Below the pieces are notes generated by a model. It made no database searches. It was not told the origin of the DNA and saw only the letters and a list, made by a program, of their open reading frames with translations. This document shows, piece after piece, positions 11,724-23,800 of a stretch of DNA of 64,000 bases. This DNA comes from Sebastes aleutianus (Eukaryota > Chordata > Actinopteri > Perciformes > Sebastidae). The stretch spans positions 27,517,433-27,581,432 of the forward strand of contig CAKAKS010000067.1 in the NCBI GenBank assembly GCA_916700875.1, written 5' to 3'. Made by a program: the position numbers and the translations under genes. The first letter of the stretch is position 1; every line of letters starts with the position of its first letter.

Positions 11724-14398
11724 ATGTCGAACTCAGTGATCTCGGTTGTTTCTCGGTTCCTGGAGGAGTACACCGGCACGACGCCCAACAAGCTGAAGGT
11801 GGTGGACGCGTATCTGCTGTACATCTTGTTGACAGGAGCTCTGCAGTTCCTCTACTGTCTGCTGGTCGGAACCTTCCCTTTCAACAGCTTTCTGTCGGGC
11901 TTCATCTCCTGTGTGGGCGCTTTCATCCTAGCAGGTAAACACTTATTCAGTTAAATGTCTTGTGAATTATACAATGTGTCAGTATGGAGGGTTTTCAGTC
12001 AGTCACTGGGCTTCTTCTGGCCCTTTAGTGGACGTGTGTGCAGACACAAGCTAGCTAACCATGCTGACATCCTCTGGTTTGAACTGTAATTATATCAAAA
12101 TAAAAGCACTTGCACATTTTTGGTGGCGTAAATGTATTTAAAATACAACATAGAAAAGGCAATTTAACGCAACTTAACACAGCCTTCCTTAACTGTGACA
12201 TTAACAGAATGAAAATATGTTCAAATAATTCAAATAATTAGGAAATAAATTGTATTTTTAGTTAAACATTTGCTTTGAGTTGATTGGCATTAGTAGTTTT
12301 AATTCAGTATTATAAGCTGCTTAAAGCTAACGTTAGTGTTAGGAAGTTAAATATCTATTTTATATTCCTGTGAAAACAATTTCATATAACTGTAGTTATT
12401 AATTTTATTTTGTTAAATTTCTCTCCAAAAAATAATTTGGATTAAATTAGATTAGATTACATTTGAACACATCAGGACAAAGTTAAAATTCTTCGAATAA
12501 TAATCTAATAATACCCAATAATACACTGCGGTACTGCAACACACACACTTGTCTTTTTTTTATATATTTACTGTATTGTTATTGTTATTATATATATATA
12601 TCTTGTCGTAATTGTTTTTTTTTTATCAATATTATGTAGTCATATTATGTCTTTATATTAATCTTGTCTCTAGGTGTAGGCTTCAGATAAGCCCAGTGTT
12701 TTTTTTGCCTCTTCCTGCACTGTATATTATTCTTTTTTTTTGTTATGTTGTATAGTCTTAAAGGGACTATTTGTTTTTCAGAAATGCTTGTTAACAGCGA
12801 CACCTGTGGCCGTTAAGTCAGCGAAAGTCAGCGTCCTGTTGCTCGCACTTGCTCGCTCTAAATAGACATGAACGAGCATCGCTCAAAACAGTGAGGCGAC
12901 ACACGTCAGCTAAAACCACAATATCACACCATATTTCACCTGCTTGGCAGTAATGTTAGCTGACCAGACGAAGGTCTCTGCATGAATCAATGCTGATCCT
13001 AGTGTTGGCTTTTCCTGCTTCAACCTCCGGGGCTGAAGCAGGAAGAGAAACGTTATCGTCTCCGACCGCAGCCGGAGAGAGACACCGGCACCCGGTCAGA
13101 GACGATAACGTAACTCGCTGCGGAGCCCCGTCACTTCACAAGACACGGGAAACCTCTGTTGGTCTGGAGGAGCTGCAGCATTTATTTCTGCACAAACGTC
13201 CACTGTACATTCACTAGATATTCTCAGCGCTAAACTAACTCTTCTGCAGTTTGGAGTGAGCGCGCATGAACGTGAGGTGGAGCGAGAACGAGCGCGTTGT
13301 GTGAGTGAAGGCAAGCAGAGGAGCAGAGTACAGCAGAGACTCCGGCCCTGGAGACCAAAGCTACGGTCTCCCCCGCGTACTACGACCGCAGCCAACACTA
13401 TTTTGTAAAATGGGCTTCACTAGATACAACCAAGAGGTTTTGGTGCTTCCGTGTAGTTTGTGTTGGAGTCTGAGTCTGAACAGCGTAGCCACGCGCGAGT
13501 GCGCATATGCGACACCGACCCGGGTGATTTATACGTGTAAGAAGTTACAACCAGTCCCTTTAATATCATACAATGTATATACAGTATGCAATACAATTCA
13601 ACAGCACCACAAACTACAGCCTCCATGATTCAAAGCCTCTCCACAACAGTTTCAATAAATCCTGCACATTATAATCCTCATGAAGGTGGGATTTATTGCA
13701 GGACTGCTGCATTAGAGTGCATCAGTTTTAGCAAGGTGTGCCTAATAAACTGGCAACTGGGCAGTGGTGGATGAAGTAATCTGTTACTTCAATAAAAGTC
13801 ACAATACCACAGTGTAGAAAAACTCTGTTACAAGTAAAAGTCCCACATTCAAAACTTTACTCAAGTAAAAGTACAAAAGTATTAGCATCAAAATATACTT
13901 AAAGTAAAAAAAGTACTCATTATGCAGAGTGGCCTATTTCAGAATAATTTATATTATATTATTGGATTGGTCTAATAGCCCTGCAATATCATCATCATTC
14001 TTAAATTCAGAGCTACCTGTCTGTAAACATGTAACCATAGCAACAACAACAAAGCTTTATATTCAGTTCAAAACCCTGACTTTCTCTACAGCAGTGCTGA
14101 AGTCGCTACATTTACAGTATAAGTTGAAAGATTGATAAGCCATCCCATTTGTGATGTTTTATGTGCTATATTGATTGAAAAAAAACTGTGAGTGTAATAA
14201 GTGTTATTTATGGGTCTAAGGTGTAATAATAATAAATCTTCCTCTGTGTCTTTTTCTTTGTTCTTAGTGTGTCTTCGTATCCAGATCAACCCACTAAACA
14301 AAGGAGACTTCCTGTCCATCTCCCCAGAGCGAGCCTTCGCTGACTTCCTATTCGCTCACACCGTCCTCCATCTGGTTGTGATGAACTTCATTGGTTGA
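11724..14398 (+). CDS. dad1: DAD1, oligosaccharyltransferase subunit (defender against cell death 1)
   Basis: Two coding exons, 11724-11934 and 14268-14398, total 342 bp and encode 113 residues, the same length as human DAD1. The donor is gtaaac and the acceptor ttcttag; a Val codon is split across the intron. The product starts MSNSVISVVSRFLEEYTGTT and contains KLKVVDAYLLYILLTGALQF, GTFPFNSFLSGFISCVG and ends AHTVLHLVVMNFIG, all near-identical to the vertebrate family. DAD1 is a small polytopic ER membrane protein required for assembly of the oligosaccharyltransferase that N-glycosylates nascent chains; its loss triggers apoptosis. The 2.3-kb intron has absorbed transposon copies. Three AATAAA signals (14945, 15507, 15565) could end the transcript. 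Confidence 0.97.
12105..12540. repeat. Dispersed repeat in dad1 intron, second copy at about 22045-22505
   Basis: Shares long near-identical stretches with the receptor-gene intron copy: CATAGAAAAGGCAATTTAACG, AGCCTTCCTTAACTGTGACATT, CTATTTTATATTCCTGTGAA and CCAATAATACACTGCGGTA. Both copies lie in the same orientation. Confidence 0.75.
12758..13563. mobile_element. TTAA-flanked non-autonomous transposon (piggyBac-like MITE) in dad1 intron
   Basis: Left end TTAAAGGGACTATTTG, right end reverse complement TTAAAGGGACTGGTTG; TTAA at both borders fits piggyBac-type target choice. The interior is unusually GC-rich for the region and holds strong inverted repeats, for example ACGTTATCGTCTC (near 13049) with GAGACGATAACGT (near 13099), and CCTGCTTCAACC with GGGGCTGAAGCAGG around 13014-13043. 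Confidence 0.7.
13765..13925. mobile_element. hAT-type MITE fragment (CAGTGGTGGA...AAGTAAAAGT family)
   Basis: Begins CAGTGGTGGATGAAGTAATCTGTTACTTC and contains repeated AAGTAAAAGTMC motifs typical of this abundant fish family. Further fragments occur at about 17770-18490 and 41165-41590. Confidence 0.6.
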
Positions 14399-16183
14399 AA
14401 CGGACGCGCATCTGACTCACGGTGTCCTCCCTCTCAGAAGGTGTCTATTTCACACGCGCATTTCTAATTTTACGAGTTTTTAACGTTCCCATTTTTGTTT
14501 ATAATCCCATTGTCCGTCTAGTTCAAACCACAATGGAGATATGCACGTTCAGTTTTCCACCATCCAGCAATCATATTGTACTCTGTAGTTAGTTTTCCTT
14601 CCAGCTGTATGTGTTCCGCTGCACAAAGTATGACATTTTTGCAGCTGTAGGTTAAGACTACCTCCTTGTTTGAGTGATTTCTTCCATAAAGTCGCGACTA
14701 GCACATTTTGGAGCCTTGATAGAGCCCACTAATCCATTAGGCTTGAACATTCTTCACTGCTGACACGGTATATTCTGTTTTTTAAATAGTTTAAAACCAG
14801 ACTGGTCAAGGTCATGACCATCAAATAGTTCAATGAATGCGTTTTGTACCACCGCTATCTGTTTAATGTAAAAAAATCTCTCTGGAATGTGATGCGTTTG
14901 TGAGTTATGCATTAGTGCTCATAGTGTATAGTCTCTCGATGGGCAATAAATGGGAGATTTTATTAACTCTGAGGATGTTTATGTGGGCTTTTACACAGAT
15001 ATGCACATTACTGTATTGGTTTATGCTTGTAAAACAAGAAATATCCCCTCGTCCTTTGGGTGCTCTCAGACACATTAACCGAACAACTCCAGATAGGGCA
15101 TGTGATAATACAGACTCCAGTGTTGCTTCTCTGGGGAGATCCACACGATACCACATATTGCTTTGCTAGCGTTATTGAACTTTTAGACTTGGAAAGTGCA
15201 TGCTGCATTCTCCTGTTTCTCATTTGCTTCTACATAACTGCTCCCATAACGTCAGTGACACAAACTCAACCTTTTCTTTTTCTTCATAGATCACGACGAG
15301 AGAAGTTATCAAATCTCCCCTTCAAGACACGATGCTACATCTTGCGTTTGTGCCACTGAGTCACATCCCACCATCAACAGGGAATTAGTTGCATCTTGTC
15401 AAACACGATGCAGTACAATTTTTCTTACAGATAATGATTGATTTCGTGCATTGTTTTTTGATATAAAAGTCTGTAAAGCATTCCCTTTTTGCACTGAGAA
15501 GAAGAAATAAAAACAACTCAAACGGTGACCATGAGAATAATGAAGCTGTTCTTGAACAAAACACAATAAACTTGTTTTACATAATCTAGGTATCTAAGTA
15601 AGGGATAATGTACAGTGAGGGGTTGGGGTCCATGCTGGGCCGCATTGCCCTGATGGGGTTTATTTCACAACAATGACCTGCTAGCTGTACATTATCCTGC
15701 TTATTACACGGCTGCTTACTTAAGAAATCAATAATTTGACACAAAAATGGTCCACAAGAGTCCAACATAAGGACTGTGCCCATAGCAACGGTCTGTTATA
15801 CATAGCAACGGTCTGCTATAAAGAAATAACAGACCGTAGAACACCATGATTGACAAATCAGAATCGAGTATTCAACACAGCCGTGTAATAAATCTTTGGA
15901 ATCCATGGTATTCTCTAAATGAGTGTGGACAGGTATCATTTTAAGTAAAAGGAAAATAAGTTCACAACTGATAAGGTCATATTTCTCATATTTGAACATA
16001 CAAAATTGTTATTTCTATTAATAATTTAGAAGTACATTACATTAAATATCATACAGTGTAACCCTACTGTATTGGGGTGATCTCTATATAGCCATATTAC
16101 AGCTTCAAATATAGGACTTTTTACATCAGGGTTTTTGGGAGATGCACGCTACATTTGTCGTTGGCTACAAAAAATAAATATGT
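14399..16183. other. dad1 3' UTR and following intergenic DNA
   Basis: Likely holds the dad1 3' UTR, with AATAAA at 14945-14950, 15507-15512 and 15565-15570. From about 15600 it runs into a repeat described separately. No gene recognised. Confidence 0.5.
15600..15895 (-). mobile_element. MITE with GGATAATGTACA motifs; inverted second copy at 34520-34790
   Basis: Shared landmarks with the copy at 34520-34790 (opposite orientation) include GGATAATGTACAGC, TGTTGTGAAATAAACCCC, GCAGCCGTGTAATAAGC, CAAATTATTGATTTCTTAAG and ATAGCARWCYGTTRCTATG. The recurring short peptide of these repeats is a by-product and not a gene. Confidence 0.65.
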
Positions 16184-16637
16184 TTAAAGGTGCTAAATGC
16201 GAGATTTGGAGCATTTTTATTGCCTCCGCATGGCTCTCAATATGGCGGCGGCTTATAGCTTACAGCGCTAACAGTGAAAACAACGGCAACATTGCTGACA
16301 GAGCTATCAGTTTTAACCTGGGGAGGGAACCAGAGGGTGGGAGCTACGCTTCTGCGCCGTCTGTCGGGATGCCATTATCAGCTGCCGTATGAGAGCAGTG
16401 CAGAGTGGCGGCCGTGAGCTAGCCAGTGGGGCACGCTCACATGCACTAACATACACTAAAAAGCCATGTGTGGTCAGCCGGCTATGTCAACAAAGCACGG
16501 AGAAGCTCAGATTACAACAGAGAGGGAGAGAGACTTCATTCTCCGCTCAGGTAGACATTACTCCTCTACATCTTTACATAGCAAATAGGTGTTTGCTGCA
16601 ATATTAATGCTCTGGATATCGAATGAAGAACCTTTAA
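16184..16637. mobile_element. TTAA-flanked MITE
   Basis: Left end TTAAAGGTGCTAAATGCGAGATTTGGAGC; right end reverse complement TTAAAGGTTCTTCATTCGATATCCAGAGC. TTAA occurs at both borders. The GC-richer interior gives chance ORFs at 16135-16607. Confidence 0.6.
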
Positions 16638-17335
16638 AGGTTGACGGGACAACAAATATAACTTAGCAAAATTGCTTGGAAAGGGCTCCGTCCCTTGTGG
16701 AACTTTTTTGAGCCGCACAGATTGCATATCTTTTTTTTTTTTAAATTGAAGAACTGAGACTACAGCATACTCTTGAGTCAATGAGAGCGAGTGTGAGCGA
16801 CAGGTCTGCTGCCTATCAAGCTAAGAGACGGGAAAGCAAGAACATCACACCCCAGAGCAATGAGAGGGTTTGCTTCTATTACTTGCTCTGGACTACCTGA
16901 TGGAAACACATTCCAGCTCGGTTGCTTGCGACTGTGCAGAGCCACTTAACATTTGTCAACGACTGCAGTGACCTGAGGGGTACGCTTTAGCTAGTTTGGT
17001 CTCGAGTGTGCGAGCCAGTTTGAACTGGATATGAAACTGCCTTTCATACTGAGATGAAAAACAGACTGAATAAAGTTTGGCATCCCAGGATTCTTCGGTA
17101 AAGGTCATCTACATCTTCCCCATGCTGATTTAATAGCAGACAGAGGGGGTATTCTATCTGCCTACCTCTACATAATAAATGGATAACATTAGCACCAGTG
17201 AAAAAGGGTTAGCATAAAGCTGTAGACTTAGAATCGTGATTCTGGGAACAGAAACTAGATTTTGGACATATCTGACCTGAAAGAATCCAAACAAGGAGCT
17301 GGGGAAACCACATTTCTATGACATTTTAACCGTTA

Positions 17336-17704
17336 TTAAAGGTGCAGTGTGTAGGATTTGGCAGCATCTAGCAGTGAGGTTGAAGATTGCAACCAAGTGA
17401 AACTCCTCCCGTGTGCCAAGCGTGTAGGAGAACTACGGTGGCCGACACCAAAACCTGAAAATGCGAATGTCCCTATCTAGAGCCAGTGTTTGGTTTGTCC
17501 ATTCTGGGCTACTGTAGGAACATGGCGGCCGGCTCCGTAAAGAGCACCCGCTCTGTATGTAGATATAAACGGCTCATTCCAAGGCAACAAAAACACAACA
17601 ATTCCTATTATCAGGTGATTATACAGAAAAGAAAACATACTTAATAATATTATATTATATTTCTGCCAATAGATCGCCCTAAATGCTACACATTGTTCCT
17701 TTAA
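17336..17704. mobile_element. TTAA-flanked MITE, complete copy
   Basis: Left TTAAAGGTGCAGTGTGTAGG, right reverse complement TTAAAGGAACAATGTGTAGC: about 27-bp inverted repeats with a few mismatches, TTAA at both borders, 369 bp. A related right end (reverse complement TTAAAGGTACAGTATGTAGG) ends near 46662. Confidence 0.8.
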
Positions 17705-17769
17705 GTCACTCATTAAATGTCTTGTTCTGCGTAGAGGCTAGGTAAAAGTAGCTAAAAACTACTTACTGT

Positions 17770-18490
17770 CAGTGGTGGAAGAAGTATTCAGATCCTTTAC
17801 TCAGGTAAAAGTAGCAAAACCACTCTAAACATACTCCATTACAAGTCTTTTATTCAAAACAATACTTAAATATACACACATAAGTATTCTCAGCAACATT
17901 TACTTAGTTTAAAAGTACCGACAATTCAGACAAAACAGCCCATGTTACAGTTATATTGTTATATATTATACTATTGTATAATATCACTGGTGATTTCATG
18001 TGTAAGCCACATTTTATTGTCATGATTGGTCCAGGAAGTGCTGATTCTAGCTATTTTATATCACACTCTGATTATAGGTTTTTAAAGTCTTAAAGGGATA
18101 GTTTGGCTGTTTTGAAGTGGGGTTCTGTGAGGTACTGTACTAAGGTATCCACCGTCAGTGTATTACCTACAGTAGACGACTGTCGGCACGCTCCCAGCTT
18201 GGAGAAGCAGACTGGAGTTACTGCAAGGAAGCAGAGCAATGTACTGCTGTGGACGGGGCCGGCAGCAAAACGTATTTTAGCCACCCAAAAATGTAGAAAA
18301 TACACTGACTATGGAATAAGCACCTCATAAAACAACCGAACTATCCCTTTAATTTGCAAAGTAACTAAAGTTGTCAAATAAATATAGTGGAGTAAAAAGT
18401 ACAATATTTCCCTCTGAAATGCAGTGGAGTAGAAGTATAAAGTACCTTCAAATTAAAGTACTATGTATTCAAAACACTACATATTGTATA
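17770..18490. mobile_element. hAT-type MITE split by a TTAA MITE
   Basis: Starts CAGTGGTGGAAGAAGTATTCAGATCCTTTACTC. The continuing family sequence (GGAGTAAAAAGTACAATATTTCCCTCTGAAATG) resumes only after the TTAA element at 18090-18352. The right end is not clear. Confidence 0.6.
18090..18352. mobile_element. TTAA-flanked MITE nested in a hAT-type MITE
   Basis: Left TTAAAGGGATAGTTTGGCTG and right reverse complement TTAAAGGGATAGTTCGGTTG, with TTAA at both borders; 263 bp. It interrupts the 17770-18490 element, so it is the younger insertion. Confidence 0.8.
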
Positions 18491-18499
18491 TTACCACCC

Positions 18500-19328
18500 C
18501 AATAATAAAAACAAACATTAGGAGGCATCATGGTACCATTTTGTTAAAGCCGTACATACAGTATGATTTCGTATCATTACACAACATGAAGAGTTTTCCA
18601 AAACAGAATGCTGGCAGAGAGACTGAGAGATGACCTTTTCTTCCCAAACATTTCAATCAGGTTTACAAGCTCTGTGAGAAGGGAGGAAAGTTCTCCTTAA
18701 TCTTGCTTAGTTTGAAGCAGCAATTCGCCAAAATAAAATACATTTAAAGTCTCTTGTAACAGAGAGACAGATGTGTAAAGCAGTCTTTGTAAAGCTGAAG
18801 GGAATGTCAGGATATTGGGATATGGCAGGGAGCTTGAATGTCTGTAAATAATTAGTTTTGGGAAAGCTAAGTTTCGATTCTCAAATCTGCCTGGACCGTC
18901 ATAGGAATATGTTCATTTTCAATTCTGGGTTCTGCCTGCTGTTTTTTTTTCTTTCCAGGAAATGGATGACCATAAAAGGCTTTTGCAGTCAAAGCAAAAA
19001 GGGGACTTTAGGGACATCCTTGACACCCGTCGCAGAGCAAATTGGGAGGCTTGGAACAATTGTTTGTTAATTCAGTGGCTGAGGGGGCTGTGTGTAGGAG
19101 CTTAATCCGACAAATGAAGACTGGACCGAATCCAAAAGTTTTCAGGCATCAAAATCGAATAATTTCATTGCAGCCTGCCAAATGAATCCTCTGCATCCGC
19201 GGAGGGAAGGCACTCAGCATTTGGCTGCTTGGGAGAATAGGTTATTAAAAAGATGGCTAACGCTGAAATTAAAAAACAGCAGGAGATATAAGAGGAAAGA
19301 TGACATGTTTAAACCTTCAGGCTAAAGT
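18500..19328. other. Intergenic stretch, nothing recognised
   Basis: About 830 bp without a convincing exon, repeat border or RNA gene between the MITE clusters at 17.3-18.5 kb and 19.3-20.4 kb. Confidence 0.4.
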
Positions 19329-20258
19329 TTAAAGAGAACCTATTATGTCTATTTTTAGGTGCATACTTGTATTTTTGTTTTTTTCTAGGGTTGTCAATCC
19401 ATTAAAATATTTAATTGCGATTACTCGCAAATTAATCGCTCATTATTTATCTGTTCAAAATATCGCTAAAAGGGAGATTTGTCAAGTACTTAATACTCTT
19501 ATCAACATGGGATTGGGAAAATATGCTTGCTTTATGCAAATGTATGTATATATTTATTATTGGAAATCAATTAACAACACAAAATAATGATAAATATTGT
19601 CCAGAAACCCTCACAGGTACTGCATTTAGCATAAAACATATGCTCAAATCATATCATGGCAAACTGCAGCTCAACAGGCAACAACAGCTGTCAGTGTGTC
19701 AGTGTGCTGACTTGACTATGACTTGCCCCAAAACTGCATTTGATTATCATAAAGTGGGCATGTCTGTAAAGGGGAGACTCGTGGGTACCCATAGAACCCA
19801 TTTTCATTCACATATCTTGAGGTCAGAGGTCAAGGGACCCCTTTGAAAATGGCAATGACAGTTTTTCCTCGCCAAAATTTAGTGCAAGTTTGGAGCGTTA
19901 TTTAGCCTCTTTCGCGACAAACTAGTATGACATGGTTGGTACCAATGGATTCCTTAGGTTTTATAGTTTCATATGATGCCAGTATCTTCACTCTAGCTTT
20001 AAAACTGACACAACTGGTACAACTTCCGAAAGATCGATTGTATTAATGCGTTAAAGAAATTAGTGGCTTTAAAACAATTTTTTTTAATGATCAAAAAACA
20101 CAGCACCTCTTTTCCCCCTCTGTTCCAGCACTTCAAACTCCCTTTGGCGTGGACCTTGTGCTTTGTAACTTTGCAGACCTTTTACATGCACAAAAAACTA
20201 AATAACAGACTAAAGGAAAAAAGGGGAAAAGCACAAAAGCATAACAGATCCTCTTTAA
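19329..20258. mobile_element. TTAA-flanked MITE, reverse orientation, carrying an inserted repeat
   Basis: Left TTAAAGAGAACCTATTATGTCTATTTTTAGG matches the reverse complement of the right end of the 60469-61660 element (AGCATAATAGGTCCACTTTAA); right end ATAACAGATCCTCTTTAA. Its middle is replaced by a copy of the AGGGCTGTCAA family (about 19386-20085). Remnant motifs CCCTTTGGCGTGGACCTTG are shared with 60570-60590 and 30820-30837. Confidence 0.7.
19386..20085. mobile_element. AGGGCTGTCAA-family copy, nested
   Basis: Starts TAGGGTTGTCAATCCATTAAAATA and runs through GGAGATTTGTCAAGTACTTAATAC, CTCACAGGTACTGCATTTAGC, TTATCATAAAGTGGGCATGTCTG, GGGTACCCATAGAACCCATTTTC and AATGCGTTAAAGAAATTAGTGGC. The right terminus is eroded. 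Confidence 0.75.
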
Positions 20259-20261
20259 AGA

Positions 20262-20394
20262 ATAGCTCCACATTTTCAGAAATAGGCTTTTTTTGCTTTC
20301 TTGCTCAGAGTGAGATGAAAAGATTGTTATCAATCTTTTCATCTCACATCAGTAAGAACGCTATTAAGCCTATTTCCCAAAATACTATTCCCCT
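20262..20394. repeat. Fold-back (palindromic) MITE
   Basis: The outer arms are GAATAGCTCCACATTTTCAGAAATAGGC and its approximate complement ending GCCTATTTCCCAAAATACTATTC. The centre, 20310-20347, is GTGAGATGAAAAGATTG, a 4-base loop TTAT, and the exact complement of the first arm. The whole unit would fold into one hairpin. Confidence 0.75.
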
Positions 20395-20811
20395 AAGGTC
20401 TTGATTTCTGTGGCATTTGGGAGGTTTAGTCCAGACAGGGAGTGTCTGAGAATGTAAATAAATAAATGAATCCTCTAGGGATGAAGGCGTTAGCAGATGG
20501 GTCACCTACAATACAACTATTTTTTTTAATTAATTTTTGAAATTCACATTTTTACCCCCACCCTTTTAAAAAAGTTGTATGAGCTGAGAAACAAAAAAAT
20601 ACTGTCTGAAAGTCGTGCCACAGTGTTTGCGTAAATTATTCCCTAACTATTAACATCTAACTGGCACCCACATGGTTAAAATCTGGGACATCTGGATCCA
20701 ACTCATGGTCACATGACCACAGGGAAATTGCCATTCCGGAAACTGGAGTCTGTGTTTGAACAACAAGAGAGAGAGAGAGTTCACTCGGTAAACCTCAAAG
20801 TGACGGCGAAC

Positions 20812-23800
20812 ATGCTGCAACCGTTTATACTCGCCCTCATCCTGTTGCCATGGATCCCAGGTAATAAGTGAGATCATATGCTTCCACAAGTTGTACAATA
20901 TGCCTTTGTAGCCGCTTTTGTATGCAGATAATTGATGAGAAAAGAGCTCTTAGAATGATAAATGTTTTTGATGCCGCCCCCTCACTTTAACAATGTGCTT
21001 TTGGCATATTCTTATGCTTCACTTCCTTTTATTATTTTATTACTTCTGTATTAATCATTTGTTGAAAACAGACTAGAAAGGTTGTTAATGTTATTTTCTG
21101 CGGGAGCCCGAGAAGGCTTTTGTGTTGTTGTTTTTTTGTTTAATCTTCCAAGCTTCTGTGCAGTTTGCCCCTTGGCAAGACTATGCTTGATGTTTATTTT
21201 GTCAAGTCTCCAAAAAGCCTGTTATATTTGTCCCCCCCAAATCTCTATTATAGAGGGATAATCCAATTTTGAAATAAGAAGTATGGAGAGGGAGGTTTAA
21301 GTAGTGTTTTGTTACAAAGGAAACTGAAACCATAAATGCGGTACAAGTGTTGCCCCAGGCCACTTTCACCGTTCCTCAGTCATTGATTAGAAATGTCAAC
21401 TGTAAGTCTGTTTTGACTGGAAGTTTAAGTTCAACATTCAATCATCTCCACTTTCCATCAGCCTTCCTCTGCAGGGTAACCACCGAGGGAGACATTGCGG
21501 TCATGGAGGGTCAATCCCTCACAGTCCCGTGCATTTATGAGCCTCAGCATGCCAGCTATGTAAAATACTGGTGTCGGGGGAAGATGAAGGCGTTCTGCAC
21601 CACTTTAGCTCGAACAGATGAGACCCCTTCGGCCGATCCGGCGGAGGAGAAGAAAGTGAGCATCTTTGACGACCCGGTCCAGCTGGTGTTCACTGTGACT
21701 ATGAACAACCTGAAGGAGGACGACTCTGGGTGGTACATGTGTGGCGTGGAGATAGAAGGCGTGTGGCACTCCGATGATGTCGCTTTCACCTACATCTCGG
21801 TCATTCATGGTGAGTAATCAGGGATTGACGCTAATATTTTTAAGCACTGGCCCGGGATGTCTAGAGGGGAGCCCGCAATCTGCAAAATCTGATCTGAGAT
21901 CTCCAAAAAGTCTTGCGAGACTCGCTGCCCGACGACCTACCCTAACCTTAACTATTCGAGATTGATGCCTAACCTTAACAATCTCGCGAGAGTTTCCCTT
22001 GTGTGCGGGCTACAGGCGACCAAGCCCCTAAATTTGGTGGCCTAAGCACATTTTTGGTGGCCCAAATGTAAATGTATGTAAAAAAACAACATAGAAAAGG
22101 CAATTTAACGCAACCTAACTCAGCCTTCCTTAACTGTGACATTAACAGAATGAAAATATGTAATTATTTATCTCTTTTCCGCATAAAAACACACAATTCA
22201 AATAATTAGGAAATACACTATTGTATTTTTATTTAAACATTTGCTTTGGTTTGATTGGCATTAGTATGTTTAATTCTGTATTATAAGCTTCTTAGAGTAA
22301 CGTTAGTGTTACGAAGTTAACTATCTATTTTATATTCCTGTGAAAACAATTTCAAACAACTGTAGTTATTAATTTTATTTTGTAAATTTCTCTCCAAAAA
22401 ATAATTTAGATTAAATTAGATTAGATTACATTTGAACACATCAGGATAAAGTAAATAATTCTTCGAATAATAATCTAATAATAACCAATAATACACTGCG
22501 GTAATGGAGTGATGTTTAACTATTATTGATCCCCATTTCATGCTTAGATGACAAAGTTAAGGGTGTATTATAAGTTGATTCCTTTCGTGCAGGTATGTCA
22601 GTGGTCAACAGCCGGCTGAGTGGGGAAGAAGGGAGTAGTGTCACAGTTGAATGCAACTACAGTGAGAGATACAGGTAATGTATTGTCCCATTCATCTTAT
22701 TACAATTGTCATAACATGTGTCAGTTTACCATCAGACCATGTGGAATCCTCACTTTTAAAACAACATTCCTGAAGCCACAGCAACCTGAGAAACATGGTT
22801 CTTTGTTCAAAATCTTCAATTCAAGCTGAACTCTGATGGACAGTCAGCCTTCACTGACTCCCCTGTGACTGCTTGCCAACAGAGAAAGTGAAAAGAAGTG
22901 GTGTCGGAGTGGAGACTGGAGCTCCTGTCTGCTGACTGGTTCTGAAGGGAGCTACGAAGACACTTCAGTGGCCATCAGAGATGACAGAACTAGGACTTTC
23001 ACTATAACCTTAAAGAAGCTGCAGATGAGAGATAACGGCTGGTACTGGTGTTCTGCAGGACAGCAGCAGGTGTCCGTGCATGTGCAGGTCACACCCCGAC
23101 CCACGACTAGTAGGTTGACAAAGAACGCTTGAAATGAAAAATGTACATTAATTATCCTTTCAAATCCTATTAAAATCTTGCATTCAATGGGAATCAAGAC
23201 AAGTTAGTGAGCTATTCCGATTTGATTCATTGACTACGTTTACATGCACACTAATATTCCACTATTATTCAGAATATGACAATATATGACATTTGGATAT
23301 TATGAATTAGGCTTAATTCCAAATGGAGCATTTTCCGATTTAGACATGTGGGATATGCCGATATTATATATATACACATATATTATATGCCCACATTTCT
23401 GGTCGGAAGGAGAAACACACCTACTTTTATGAAACATTATGAAAGACTTGGATATTAACACGTTTTTGGACATGCACAAATATTGCAACACCTTTGGTGG
23501 TTGATGGAATGAAAGAGGGAGGCTGTGTTTGCACGCTCAAACAAGTCCGCTACCGGTTACGTTAATCGGAGTATGCATGGCTACATATTAACAGGAATAT
23601 TAGTGGAATATTCATTTTCATTAGCCATGTAAACAGCTAAATAGGAATATTCTCTCTTTCTGTTTAAGTGGCAAAAACGGAATATTTTGTGTTTGTAAAT
23701 GTAGTCACTGTTGAAGTTTCACTAGGCAAGATTTTTATTTAAACCTGTATTGATAGATCTTTTGGCACTTAGGGGCAGCAGAACACGCAAACACAACATT

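Noticed and set aside
14399..20811. T-cell receptor alpha/delta segments next to dad1
   Set aside because: Searched for constant-domain and J-type motifs and recombination signals by eye; none seen.
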